Assembly: GCF_000004825.1 (NCBI RefSeq) | Contig: NW_008805091.1 | Coordinates: forward strand, 1-64,000 | Direction of reading: 5' to 3' | From: Heterostelium album PN500 | Lineage: Eukaryota; Evosea; Eumycetozoa; Acytosteliales; Acytosteliaceae | Length of the DNA stretch: 64,000 bases | Part shown: positions 12,554-23,885 of the stretch, one piece after another | Position numbering within the stretch: the first letter of the stretch is position 1 | Layout: the number at the start of each line of letters is the position of its first letter | Program-made: the position numbers and the translations under genes | The notes under the pieces: model-generated | What the model was told of the DNA's origin: nothing | The model's database searches: none | What the model saw: the letters and a program-made list of their open reading frames with translations, nothing else

Positions 12554-15500
12554 CTATTTCTTTGCTTGCTTTAGTGGTTTACCATCGGCTTCATCAATAT
12601 CCTTTCTTTTTTTGTTATCCTTTCCGACTTCAACTTTTGGGAATGGCAATACACTTTTCTTTTTTGTTGCGGTTGTTGATGATGTCGATGTGTTGGCACT
12701 CAATAACTTTGAAAGACCAGATGAGCTGGATGATGAGGATGATGATGATGAAATCTTTGGAGATGTTGTATTTGATTTTTGTTTTGGTGACTCACTATTA
12801 AATAAAATTAGTATCAACAGAGTTATTATGTGATTTTAAAAATGTATATTTACACTTCAATAACAGTGGATTTAGTCTCTTGAGATGTCACAGTGGTTTG
12901 AGATGATGGTAAAGAATTTGAAGGTGTTGGTGCAGCAGTTACATTGAATTTATCCATAATAGTTACAATCTTTGATGAAATAGCAATTGATTTCTTATCA
13001 TTGGCCAACTTAATGGCAATGCTTAAGGATTTCTTAAATTGTAATAGTTGACATAGTTCATAACATCTCTGAACATTTCCATCTTCCAAAGAATTCTAAA
13101 TAAATTAAAAAGTAATAATAATTTAGTTTTACTTGTTTAAATTTAATTTTTTAATTATATTATTTTTTTTACCTTGAAAAGTCTTAGAATATCAGAATCA
13201 AACAAAGTTTGTTGTTTTGTCAAAGTTTCATTATTTTCAAATTGATCAGTCTGTACAAAATTACTAAATGCCTGTTTAGCTTTATAGAAACTATTTTAAA
13301 TAATAAAAAACATAATTATTAATTGATAAGTTAAAAAAAAAAAAAGATTACAGTCAATGATTACATACTTTTCTTCAAGTGATAAATTATTTGGATTCTC
13401 AGGTGTAAGCAAAATAGGTGAAATTGGAATTGGTGATAAACTTGGTCTTGGAACAGTTTGTGGTTGATTCTGAAAAAAAAATGATGAAATTAGTTACAAA
13501 TTTAACAATTTGGTTTTGAAAGATCTACTAATATATATTTTGATAACTTACTTCACATAAAATACAATAAATACTCTTATCATTTAATCCAACTACCCAA
13601 TAGGTGACACTACTACTTGTCTTTGAAACACTCTTGAGATCCTTAATTGGACTCCATTGTAATGGTGAATTTTTAGTTGGCCACAAAGACATCAGACCCC
13701 TGACTATGCCATTCGAGTCTACGGTTGTGAGCTGTCCGTCATTGGCATCGGAGAAACCAATCCATGTAAGGGTGGACACTGGCGATATGGCCAAATCACT
13801 GTGATAGATTTGATTGCCATCGTTCAGATTCAAATAGAGTACACGCAGACTGCCACCATTGGAATAGACAACAGCCAGTCGGTCATCGAAACTCTGTGAC
13901 ATTGTAATGAGATCGCCGCACAGCGACATAACAGTCAGTTGCAATCCACTCAATGTAAAAATTCTCAGAGTTCTCTGTTTGGTGCACGCCACAATGTATT
14001 TGCTGCCAATCGACACACCGATTACCTTATCATTCTCACTGACCTGGTAGCTCCAATCTGAATTCTGGCCAATCGAGTCGAACGGCTTGAAATAGAGTGT
14101 TGGCACTTTGGTGGAAGCAAACACCGCTCCAGATTTGCCAAGTGACGCCAAATCGAATTGATTGTTATCGATGAATGTAATTTTTCTATGGAATGAAACT
14201 TCGTTGAATTCAATTTCGATCGATCCACCCGATTTCGAGGAACTCTCATCCTCTCGCTTAATAATCATTCCAATCATATTGAGTGCCAAGAAATATCTTG
14301 GTTTTCTCTCGCCATAAGTGGATCCAGGTTGGAACGACTTGTAAACCGATGAGTAGCTCGATTTCGAAAGTGAAGAGACCAATGATTTTTTATCCATCTT
14401 TTTCGATGTAGTTTGTGGTTGCTGCTCCTCATCATCAATAAAATCATCATCCATATCGAAATCTGATAATTCCTCTTCGACCTCCAAATCGATATCTTGT
14501 GAACTCGACTTTTTCTTTTTGTTTGACTTTGATGGGGTGTCGTCAGCTTCGGCTACATCCGGACTATCAAACATTTCACTCAACATTTGTGAATTTGATT
14601 TGACAGCACCAGCAGTTGGTGATGCCAAATTACTTGGTATAATATTCCAACAAACACCAATCTGTCCTTTTGAATCAATCTATTTTGTAATTATTTAAAA
14701 AAAATCTAAATTAATAATTATATTTTCCAATATAATTATAATAATAATAAAAAACTTACAAAAGCAAGACAATTTCCATCATTTCTCCATGAAAGATTAC
14801 AAATATTATTTTGATGTTTGAAATCATTGACGGTTTCCAATGAAACTGGATCCCATATCATAATGTATTTGTCTTGTCCACTGGATGCCAAATACTTGCC
14901 ATTTGGCGACCATGCAACGCCATTGGTATCTCTGGTATGTCCATTCTGCTCAAAGACAGTGTTGTTCTGCCAACCGTCTTTCTCTGTAAGACTCACGACT
15001 GTCTGTGACTCTGTGTAGGAGAGAGCAGTGCTGTCTGGCTTCCACGACACCATTGTTTTGGCAGCATCACCACCGTTGCTACTCAACTCCATTTCAAACA
15101 CCGGTTCAACACTATCTTCTGAAACCTGTGAAATCGACCAAATCTTCAACATACCATCGTCACTGCCAATCGATACCAAATAATTGCCATTCGGTGAGTA
15201 GTTAATCGATTGAATCATTCCATCATGTGCTTTAAAAGTAATAATCTGAGAATGATCCATCATATTTATCAATCTAATATTATCACTAAAAAAATATTTT
15301 TAATATTGAAATTTTCCAGGAAAAATAATAAAATAATAATTACTTGGTCGCAGCAGCCAGATAGGAACCAGTTGGACTGAATGTTACATAGGTGATGACA
15401 TTTGAAAAAGTAATGGTTTTTGACTCCTGTGTTTGTTTGGAGAGTGATTCACTGGTAAAGAGAACAATAGTTTTGTCCAATGACGAACTGGCTAGATAAT

Positions 15501-15818
15501 CACCTTTTGGCGATATGGCAACACTGGTTACCGGTGAACTATGATGACTCTTTACCTCAACAGGAGCTAAATCAGTGGATTTCTCATTCACCACATTATA
15601 TATTTTGATATCATTTGAATTTGAACTACAACTAATTAAATATGAACTATAAATATATATTAAGTAGCAAATCAATAATTTGTTAATAACAATCGTCATT
15701 CATCTTTCTTTTGAATCTTCAAAAAAACATACACTTTTATTGGATGAAATAGAATTAAAGATTTATTTGATTCTGGTTGAGAAGGAAAAACAACTAATAC
15801 TTTTGATTTTCCACTCAT
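12554..15818 (-). CDS. Ctf4/And-1 (WDHD1) replisome adaptor, eight exons
   Basis: Homolog of WDHD1/And-1/Ctf4, a trimeric hub that couples the CMG helicase to DNA polymerase alpha in the nucleus. Exons, minus strand: 15818-15733, 15646-15344, 15285-14760, 14679-13552, 13469-13369, 13290-13173, 13095-12854 and 12794-12554. All junctions are GT-AG and in phase, giving 914 residues. The first 320 residues carry WD40 repeats (for example VWSISQ-like and GKYLASSGQDKYIMIWD blades). An acidic, Lys-rich linker follows, then the SepB/Ctf4 propeller beginning YFLALNMIGMIIKRED, whose IEIEFNEVSFHR corresponds to human IDIEFHDTSIHH. The C-terminal helical bundle includes SLEDGNVQRCYELCQLL. After a Ser-rich stretch the tail is basic (KKRK, KPLKQAKK), a likely nuclear signal. 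No clear HMG box is present, unlike vertebrate WDHD1. The gene is divergently arranged with the small gene at 16375. Confidence 0.93.
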
Positions 15819-16374
15819 CTTTCTTTTTCTTTACAATTATATTTGTGATATAACTATAGGTATTCGATTATTTTTTCAATAGAGATTAAAAAATATTCGA
15901 ATAAAAGACATTTTTTGTTGATATTAAAAAAATTTTGGAAAAGAGCGGGAACTTTTTAAATTTAAAAAAAAATATTGATTAAATCGATTAGAGATAACTA
16001 AATATTTATTTAAAAATATAATAACAATTTAATATACATCTAATATTAACTTTAATTAAAAAAATGAATAACAAATAATAAAAAGTCAAAATATTAGATT
16101 AAGGTATAATAGGAAGATTTAAAAATCCTACTTTTTCACTGCTTTGATATTTATAGATATTAGATTAGTATTATCATTATTACTTTTTTTCATTTAACAT
16201 AGTTATATTGACTAATGGTAGTATAAAACTATGACAAAATGATGATCATTATTAGTAATGTGAAAAAACGAAACTTTCGTCCACAATTTTTTTTTATTTT
16301 TTATTTTTTATATTACATCATTTACTGTGTAATCAATAATAATAATCATATTAGTACTATAACTTTAATTAAAT
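15819..16374. promoter_or_regulatory. Divergent promoter interval between WDHD1 (-) and a small membrane-protein gene (+)
   Basis: 556 bases of AT-rich DNA between two start codons pointing away from each other, so promoters of both genes are expected here. It contains one half of a 25-base exact repeat (16306-16330) whose other half is inside the first exon of the plus-strand gene. I see no recognisable factor site. Confidence 0.45.
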
Positions 16375-16429
16375 ATGGTCAAGATTCAACCTAGAACACC
16401 ATTGTTTTATATTACATCATTTACTGTGT
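16306..16429 (+). repeat. 25-base exact direct repeat, upstream copy and coding copy
   Basis: The same 25 bases, ending ATTACATCATTTACTGTGT, occur at 16306-16330 and at 16405-16429, exactly 99 bases apart. The second copy encodes part of the membrane helix (FYITSFTV) of the gene starting at 16375, whereas the first is in the leader. A small local duplication, or gene conversion between leader and exon, would explain it. Confidence 0.85.
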
Positions 16430-16695
16430 TAGGAATATCATTCTATGCACTCGATAAATATCTATCTGGTGGTTATTGTAAGTATTTATTATAATTATAA
16501 TTACCGACCAAATCAATAACTTACTAACAATACATCAATTGTGACTCATATTTAGATGAATACATTAAATATCATAAAGTAAAAAAGATAGAACAACAAC
16601 AAGCTATTGAAGATCTTGCTAGAGATCGTATTAAAAAAAGAGAATTAGAAAAACAACAACAACAACAACAACAACAACAGCAACAGCAACAATAA
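16375..16695 (+). CDS. Small single-helix membrane protein with a Gln-rich tail (two exons)
   Basis: Exons 16375-16477 and 16556-16695 (GTAAGT donor, TTTAG acceptor, phase 1) encode 80 residues. A hydrophobic helix, about residues 10-26 (LFYITSFTVLGISFYALDKY), is followed by a charged amphipathic segment (KVKKIEQQQAIEDLARDRIKKRELEK) and a poly-Gln end. The layout of one N-terminal helix and a charged coiled tail is common among small mitochondrial inner-membrane proteins and assembly factors such as PET117, but I do not recognise a specific family. The clean intron and phase argue for a real gene. It lies head-to-head with the WDHD1 homolog and ends about 250 bases before the stop of the convergent PAK1IP1 homolog. 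Confidence 0.7.
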
Positions 16696-16944
16696 TGATT
16701 ATTATTTATATCATATAATCTTAAATTAAGCGAACAATCAATTTCATAGTCATTCACAAATGTGAATGAAACAACAATCACATCTAAACTTAGAGCTACA
16801 GCAACATAAAGTATTTTAATAAAATTAATAAAATACATCTATTTAAGTAATACTAAGAAAGATAAATTATTCACTTTTTATACTTTAAAGATCATATATG
16901 ATCTATGTTATAGAGTTTAATTTATTAAAATATATATTTTTGGT

Positions 16945-18609
16945 TTACTTTTTTGATTTAATTGGTTGGTTTGGCTTCTTTGTGAATGGTTTCTTTGTGA
17001 ATTGTTTCTTTGGTACCTCTTTTTTGGTTGTTGTTAAAGGTGAAGTTGATGTTGTATTTTTTTGTTGTTGTTGTTGTTGTTGTTTTTGTTGTTTATTCTT
17101 TTGATTCTTTCTATTTGCTCTTGCCTGTTGCTTCTTATTCTTTTTACCTTTGAGTTGACCATTCTCATCCTCATACTCTACGTCAACCTGTAGTCTTTCA
17201 CCAGTGTCCTCTTCTTCATTCATAGCAACATCTCCTTCCGCTTCGTCAACATCGTCTTGCTCATCAACATCATCATCATCATCATTTGCAACAACTCTAT
17301 CGTTATCTCTGATCTTTGATACTGTTATACAGGTAAGTCTTGCATCTGTCTCTGCCATGCCAACCGGGAACTCCAAGTCGACATTCCAAACGGTCATCAA
17401 ACCGTCGGAACTGATCGACACCACGTAGGGAGTCAACGATTGACTCTCTCTACTCTTGAATCTGAGCAACTCCAATCCCTTGATTCTTGTCTCGCTACCC
17501 TCCAACTGCTTAACGATCTTTCCAGTCTTGTGGTTGACGATGCTAATTGTCTTGTCCTCACCGCCAACCGCGAGTAACTCCTCGTCGATATACTTGATCG
17601 CTAGCAACTGCTGTTTGAAGTCAAACGAAAACTTCTCCTTGCTTTCCGCTGTGTAGAGTACAAGCCGGTCGGCAAACACCACGGCATAGCTATCGCCAGC
17701 TGGTGACCACTCCACAAGCAGTCCTTCCTTTGGGAGTTTCTGGTAGTGTGCGGCGACACCACGCAACATGTCCCAGAGGAAGATACGACGGTCCTTGCCG
17801 ACGGACAACGCCACCTTTCCAGAGGGATGAATCGATACCGAGTTGACACAGTCCTTGTGTCCCTTTAGCTGTTTGAGACACTCCCAGTCGCGTACACGCC
17901 AAACACTCAGGGTATGGTCACGTGACGCCGCCACCATATGAGTGTCATTGAAGAACTGGAGGTCGGTAATGAATCCCTCGTGTTTCGAGAGTGTTCCAAA
18001 CTCCTCACGCTTGTCCAAACGATAGACCTTCATTGTCTCGTCAGTCGAAGAGCTTACCATGAACGGTCCACCCGATCCCACTGCCTTTACACAACCGGTA
18101 TGTGAGGCGTATGCAAACAACTTTTCGAAATGTACCTCCAGTCCTTCCGGATGTTTCATCTCTGGGTAATCCGACAAGAGAATAGCTTCGTATCCAAATA
18201 TTGAATTTTCATAACATCCAACTGTAACTAATTCTGTAACTCTTTCACCATCTTCTTCTTCAGATTCATCAGATTCAACTTCTTCATCATCCTCTAATTC
18301 CTCCAATTCTTCATCATCTTCTAATTCTTCATCATCAGATTCAACCTCTTCCTCTACTTCATCTTCATCCTCCTCTTCTTCTTCGACTTCTTCTTCAACA
18401 ACTTTCTTATTTTTACTAATTTGTTTATTCTTATTAATATTATTATTATTATTATTGTTATTCTTCTTATTGATTTGTACAGATGGTTGAACAACTTCAG
18501 GTTTCTTTAAAATTGATTTTAAAGGTTTATTATCTTGTTGTTTTTGTTGTGGTGCTACAACAACAGCTACCTTCTTTTTATTATTTATCTTTGTTGTTGT
18601 TGTTGACAT
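16945..18609 (-). CDS. PAK1IP1/Mak11-like WD40 ribosome-biogenesis protein
   Basis: Single-exon gene of 554 residues. Mak11/PAK1IP1 acts in the nucleolus in 60S subunit assembly and, in animals, also binds PAK1. Residues 1-125 are a dictyostelid extension: a Lys/Asn-rich stretch, then a strongly acidic block. The conserved core starts at VGCYENSIFGYEA, matching the family start (VAGCYEQVLFGF in human). It continues with WD repeats, including SSSTDETMKVYRLDKREEFG, HEGFITDLQFF, WECLKQLKGHKDCVNSVSIH and SGKVALSVGKDRRIFLWDM. The phrase LLVEWSPAGDSYAVVF matches human HIVEWSPRGEQYVVI. The tail after about residue 430 is acidic, then basic and Gln/Thr-rich, ending KPNQPIKSKK, as expected of a nucleolar protein. 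The call is secure; the function is inferred from orthology. Confidence 0.92.
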   Translation of the reverse strand: MSTTTTKINNKKKVAVVVAPQQKQQDNKPLKSILKKPEVVQPSVQINKKNNNNNNNNINKNKQISKNKKVVEEEVEEEEEDEDEVEEEVESDDEELEDDEELEELEDDEEVESDESEEEDGERVTELVTVGCYENSIFGYEAILLSDYPEMKHPEGLEVHFEKLFAYASHTGCVKAVGSGGPFMVSSSTDETMKVYRLDKREEFGTLSKHEGFITDLQFFNDTHMVAASRDHTLSVWRVRDWECLKQLKGHKDCVNSVSIHPSGKVALSVGKDRRIFLWDMLRGVAAHYQKLPKEGLLVEWSPAGDSYAVVFADRLVLYTAESKEKFSFDFKQQLLAIKYIDEELLAVGGEDKTISIVNHKTGKIVKQLEGSETRIKGLELLRFKSRESQSLTPYVVSISSDGLMTVWNVDLEFPVGMAETDARLTCITVSKIRDNDRVVANDDDDDVDEQDDVDEAEGDVAMNEEEDTGERLQVDVEYEDENGQLKGKKNKKQQARANRKNQKNKQQKQQQQQQQKNTTSTSPLTTTKKEVPKKQFTKKPFTKKPNQPIKSKK

Positions 18610-18798
18610 TTTAATATAAATATAAATATAGATTTAAAATAAAATAAAATCAAATTAAATGATTATGATTCGTTCGGTTTTTAATTAAAAAAAAAAATTC
18701 TATTTTTTTTGAAAAACTATTTAAATTAAAAATAATTACTTTATTATTATTTATTTCCTTTATTTTTCAATTTTTAGTTTATAGTTGATAATTGATAT

Positions 18799-19053
18799 TT
18801 ATTTTAAATACAATGGCAATACTTTGAAATTAGGATTATTGCAAACATATAAACAATTGTCTAGATCTTCTTTACATGGAATCTTTAATCTCGTAACTGA
18901 ACTTAATGGCAGACTATCGATGGATACACATTTTGGAAAGATTTCTCTGCACCTCTTACTACATTCTGTGGTTATTTTTGAGAGTCTTACTCCCGTAGAC
19001 ACTCCTAAAATCAATGATATTACTAATAATATGATAACTAGTTTCATTGCCAA
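18799..19053 (-). CDS. Small secreted six-cysteine protein
   Basis: 84 residues in one exon. The N-terminus is a textbook signal peptide (MAMKLVIILLVISLILGVST, cleavage near G/V-R about residue 20-22). The mature part of about 63 residues has six cysteines (TTEC, KRC, PKC, IPC, DNC, YVC), enough for three disulfides. I do not recognise the family. The opposite strand has a longer open frame (18785-19135), but its translation is low in complexity and lacks signals, so the minus strand is preferred. Start choice between the two nearby methionines (19053 or 19047) is open and does not affect the mature protein. A role as an extracellular peptide or disulfide-rich factor would be speculation. Confidence 0.6.
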   Translation of the reverse strand: MAMKLVIILLVISLILGVSTGVRLSKITTECSKRCREIFPKCVSIDSLPLSSVTRLKIPCKEDLDNCLYVCNNPNFKVLPLYLK

Positions 19054-19916
19054 TTTACTTTTATTATTTCTAATTTACAAAAACTTTTATAGATTCAACT
19101 TTATTCTAATTTATATAAATTATTATTATTTATAAATATATATTGTATCTAATATTATTTCATTCTTTCTGTGCTCATTTCTTTATATTTTTAAACTCAT
19201 CATTGATTGTCATAAAAACTATTTATTTATTTTTCTAAAACACACAACTCACTTCACACAAAACAAACACAATTCAGTTCGAACTGACCAAAATTAATCT
19301 TGAACTAATATTAACTTTATTAAATGAACCTCTACATCTAATTTATTTAAATTTAATAAATAAATATGAATGAATGAATATTAATATTATTCCAAACAAA
19401 TGTATTGAATAAAGTTTATAAAGAACTTCAAAATATGTTTGAGTTAAAAAATCAACAGACAAGATTTAGGCAATAAAATAAAATGATCAGCGGACAACAA
19501 CTTTAACAAGAATGAGACTTAACCAGGATTTTAACGATCTTACCAGTTTTCTGACTTTGTAAAAAAAACAAATGTTAACCTGGTGGATAAAATAAATTCA
19601 AACATGTTTTTTAATTTCGCGAAAAATCATATCCTTTGGTTATTGGTATTAGTATTAGTATTAGTTAGTTATATCATCATTATATTTAATAATAATAATA
19701 ATGAATGAATGAATGAACAGAAATAAAATAATCTTTAAATAAACATAATTAATTTTATTTTATTTTATTCTATTTTATTTTGTTTATTTTCAAAAATTTT
19801 GTTTAATAATATAATATTAAAAGAAAAAACAACCAACTCCTCTTAAGATCATACTACATATATTTGAGAAAAAAGATTAGAGAGAAACATATAAAAGATT
19901 AGATATATAGAGAAAG
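19054..19916. other. Intergenic region with no gene seen
   Basis: 863 bases separating two divergently oriented secretory genes. It is AT-rich, with short TTTTATTTTA-type repeats around 19755-19790 and a (TAATAA)n stretch near 19690. Promoters of both genes are expected here; no specific site was identified. Confidence 0.5.
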
Positions 19917-21782
19917 ATGTTTAGATATATATTGTTGTTATTTTCATATTTTATTATTATCAATCATGTCAGTGGTGATTATCTGACGAACTGGACATCG
20001 GTGTATCATGACCCTTATCATAGTTCGTGTGGCGCCAGTATAACACCGATTGTGAACGATCTAGAATGGACGATGTGGCAGAGACTGGACAATTCATCAT
20101 TGGACTACAATATTGTTATCCTCTCAGATCAATCCTATATATTACCGACATACAACGAACAAACCAACGATTACACACTAAGCAGATACACCTACAACAC
20201 AACACTCATCTCCAGCTTCTACTCTGACATTCGCTTCTCTGCAAACAGCTCACTTTCACTCCTAATAATAGATACCAATAAACTTGTAATCTATGATAAC
20301 AATCAATTCATTTTATCATTATTAAAGTAAGTTAGTTATATCATCATTAATTAATTAATTCAATAGAGATACTAAACGACCGCGGTCGACGTTACAAAAA
20401 AAAAAAGTATTAATACAGGTAACGCAATTTGGTCCATTGATAGTACGAATTGCGGTGGTGTAAAGACAGCTTCTCCACCTCAGTATATTTATGAAAAGTT
20501 GTATATGCTGTGTGAGAATGATACTATTGTTTTGTATGGTTTGAAAGATGGCGCCGTTGAATCGGTGATTCAGTTGCCAGTGGAAACTGTCGGTCATTAT
20601 CGAGTGGTGCTGTCGTCGGGCATCGATAGTGGACATCCTCTGGTGTTGGTAGACTACGATCTCGGTACTGTCTATGTGATGGCGAACGACTCGAGCTATA
20701 CCAACTTCACTCTGAACGAAGGTGACTCGCTGGTGAGAGCGGAACGCGCGGTCGTCACCCGCTACGACAACTTCATAGCGATGCTCGTCTGCTCGAGCAA
20801 CACATCGTCGATACAACTGCAAATTTACGGACTACTCAACCTCCACCAGATGCGAGCGGTAACACTATTCGACGATCAAGATCAACAGCTGGTTTGCTCA
20901 AACATTCAATTCAGTGCACTGCTGTCGAACCCAAAGGAATTCGTTGTAACACTCTCCTTCAACTATGACGACAAAGTTGTTTCTTATCTTGGTGTTTTAA
21001 CTACACCCTATTACAATATTAGATGGTCACTATCGAAACAAGTTGTATCGATTTTAGATATTACTCTGTCCGGTGAGAGTAGCTTCTATATATGCAGTCC
21101 CGATGCTATCTACTTGGTGGATACATCGCATGCAACAGTAAAGACACTTGCTTTCCAGGCTAACGATAATCAAACTGGATTGGCATACGCATGCAAACTC
21201 TCGAATGCACAGAGTGCAATCATGGCGATTACATCCAATCTCTATGATTCGAACAACAACAACGAGACAAACAAGCTCGAACAGAATGTAATATTAAAGA
21301 TTTCCGATTCGAAATGTATTGAGCTGTGTTCGCAGAATACCACTTGTACAACCGATAGCTGTCAGTGTATGATTGACTACTATCCGGCTGGCGAGTGTAC
21401 AGTATATTGTAATGCCGATGATACTTGTTCGGGACATGGCGATTGTCAAGACGATGGCAGCTGTCTGTGCTTCGACGGCACCGGTTACTTTGGAGACGAC
21501 TGCTCACAGTGCAAGTCCGGCTACTTTGGACCGCACTGCAACTTCCACATGGTCTGGAAAATCACAATTATCGCCGGTTGCATCTCATTCGTCGTAACCA
21601 GCTCCATCTGTATATTTGCTTGTGCAACCTCACCCGAGTTCCGAAAGAAACTAAGAAAATGTTGCTGTTGTCACTGTCTACGTCCAATCAAATGTCCTAA
21701 ACTACCGTCGTCCTTCAAGAAATGCACCAAAAAACAAGATAACATAGAAAACGAAAGTTTAATTGCCAATTATGATTTATAA
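19917..21782 (+). CDS. Type I membrane protein: beta-propeller-like ectodomain, EGF-like modules, Cys-rich cytoplasmic tail
   Basis: Two exons, 19917-20326 and 20408-21782, give 594 residues. The acceptor at 20408 (AAAG before TATT) is the only one I find that keeps phase. It yields the smooth join LLNINTGNAIWSID, which resembles a PQQ/propeller strand; the strong ACAG at 20418 breaks the frame. Residues 1-20 are a signal peptide. Residues 20-435 are a lumenal or extracellular region with many N-glycosylation sequons and propeller-like strands. At about 438-516 comes a Cys-rich region with EGF-like spacing (CSGHGDCQDDGSCLCFDGTG, then CSQCKSGYFGPHC). One membrane helix (ITIIAGCISFVVTSSICIF, about 518-538) precedes a basic tail with a CCCCHC cluster, a likely palmitoylation site. 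Dictyostelids have many such EGF-like surface proteins with adhesion or sensing roles. The specific function is unknown. Confidence 0.8.
20377..20388. repeat. 12-base GC-rich perfect palindrome inside an intron
   Basis: CGACCGCGGTCG reads the same on both strands and lies in the AT-rich intron (20327-20407) of the EGF-like protein gene, 8 bases before a run of 11 A. Nothing else in the introns of this window has this composition. Its origin is unexplained. Confidence 0.8.
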
Positions 21783-22527
21783 CTTGTAACATCATCATAA
21801 AATCAAATTCAATTTATAACATCAACAACATTATATTTGTTATATATATATACCTCATAAAAAATAAATAAACAACATTTTTTTGTACAGATAGATCTAA
21901 TCTTAACAATTTGTTTAATTAATTAAATTCTTATCATTTTAAATTTAATTTATATCACACCTGACTGATTTGACTGATAGATCATTATTTCATTATAAAT
22001 GTCAAATATTTGTAACGTTATTAAAATATCAAGCACTTGAACAGAACATAAAGTTTGACAAAGTGTTTGTTTTTTTTTTTTTGCATAAAAGTTCATTCCG
22101 CCTGGTAAAGAGAAAATTCTGTCTCACACTTTAATATTTTTTTATTTTGAGGACTGGTGAAAAACAAAAAATAAAAAAAATAACAAAAATTAGATATTGA
22201 ATTTGATCCTTGTTTTTTTTTTTTTTCTTTGTTGCTGTCGACAATAGAATTCTCTCATTTCATTTCGCTTACACCATATCAAGGTCATTAATAAAAATTT
22301 TTTTGTTTGACCTAAAATAAAACAAAAAAAAAAACAAAACAAAAACTATTTAAAATAAAATTACAATTTATTTAGTTATAATTATAATTATTTAATTGTA
22401 TTTTTATTCAATCATTATATATATATATTTGTATTCTAGTATTCTTTTTTAATTTGTTTATCTATATAGAGGAGTAGCAGTAATTGAGTAAAACAGTTAC
22501 CACCTCAAAACCAAACAATATAAAAGA
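21783..22527. other. Intergenic region with no gene seen
   Basis: 745 bases, AT-rich with T- and A-runs of 10-13 bases. It should contain the 3' end of the EGF-like gene and the promoter of the V-ATPase subunit D gene. No coding or RNA gene was identified. Confidence 0.5.
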
Positions 22528-23885
22528 ATGTCAGGAAAGAATAGATTGAATATCTTTCCAACTAGAATGTATGTTTTCAATATCAATAATATAATAATAT
22601 CACATATAATAATATCACAGGCAAATCAATCAATCGATCAGTCGATCAGACAAATAAACAAGTTGGAACACATGTACAGCAACTCTTCATTTTCAAGATT
22701 CAAAAGATAAGATTGAAGAGAAGAGATAAGACAATATAGATTAGATTAGTTTGGATACAGATTAGATGAAGAGATATAAATAAATGAATCGATTATTTGT
22801 GATTTGTTTTGTGATATTATATCCATTTTGATCTCATAAGATAGGGATTTACTAATTCTATATTAATATCAAATAATAAATAGGGCATTGACTAATATGA
22901 AGTCAAAATTAAAAGGTGCCATTACAGGACATTCACTCTTGAAAAAGAAGAGTGATGCCTTGACCATCCGTTTCAGAAAGATTCTAGCTAACATTGTAGA
23001 GGTATAGTATCTCAGATCCACTTGCTATTATTAAAGATTGTTTTGGATAACAATCAGATTTTCTTTTTTTATAAAAAAATAAGTGTGTTTATTAATATAA
23101 TCAAACGTTATTATCGTTTAGAATAAACAAATGATGGGTGCTACTATGAGAGAAGCATCGTTCTCACTTGCAGCTGCCAAGTATGCCGCCGGTGAATTCA
23201 GTAATTCCGTTATAGAAAATGTTACCAATCCAACCATCGTTGTAAAGATGCAAACTGAAAATGTTGCTGGTGTCCATTTGCCAACTTTTGAAAAGGTCTC
23301 TGAAAGTGCCGTCAGTAATTGTATGTTAAGAAAACTTTGTGTAGATCTATTTATATAATATATCTTAAGATTAGATATCTAATAATAATCTTTTTATTTC
23401 TTTATTTTCTTTTTTCTTTTTTATTTTTTCTTTTTCTTTTTTTATAAAATCCAATTATAGCTCAAGAGTTGACAGGTCTGTCAAAGGGTGGTCAACAAAT
23501 TGGAAAATCAAGAGAATCACATGTTAAAGCTTTGGAAGCATTGATTGTGTTGGCGTCGTTGCAAACCGCTTTCATTACATTGGACGAGGTTATCAAGATC
23601 ACCAACAGACGTGTCAATGCCATTGAGTTTGTAGTGAAGCCACGTCTTGAAAATACAATCAATTATATTATTACAGAGTTGGACGAGTCTGAAAGAGAGG
23701 AGTTTTATCGTTTGAAGAAGGTGCAAGGTAAGAAGAAGAAGGATCTCAAGGCCAAGGAAGCTGCCAAGAGCGAACTACTATTACAACAAAATACACCAAC
23801 CGTTGCCACTCCAACCTCCAAGCCAGCCCACAAAGTCAAGAGTATGATTGAAGACGAGCAAGAGGAAGAATTGATCTACGAATAA
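22528..23885 (+). CDS. vatD: V-type proton ATPase subunit D (four exons)
   Basis: Subunit D is the central rotor shaft of the V1 sector that couples ATP hydrolysis to proton pumping in the contractile vacuole, endosomes and lysosomes. Exons 22528-22568, 22884-23001, 23122-23320 and 23461-23885 join to 260 residues (human ATP6V1D has 247). Diagnostic stretches run almost unchanged from the start: [96 protein letters not shown] and [19 protein letters not shown]. The first intron (315 bases) splits the ATG of the second methionine. The C-terminal tail is Lys-rich and ends acidic ([11 protein letters not shown]), as in the family. The protein is a long antiparallel coiled coil. The gene call is secure; the symbol follows the Dictyostelium convention. 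Confidence 0.97.

Noticed and set aside
18785-19135. 116-codon open frame on the plus strand
   Set aside because: It is the complement of the signal-peptide gene on the minus strand, and its own translation ends in low-complexity Ile/Tyr/Phe with no domain.
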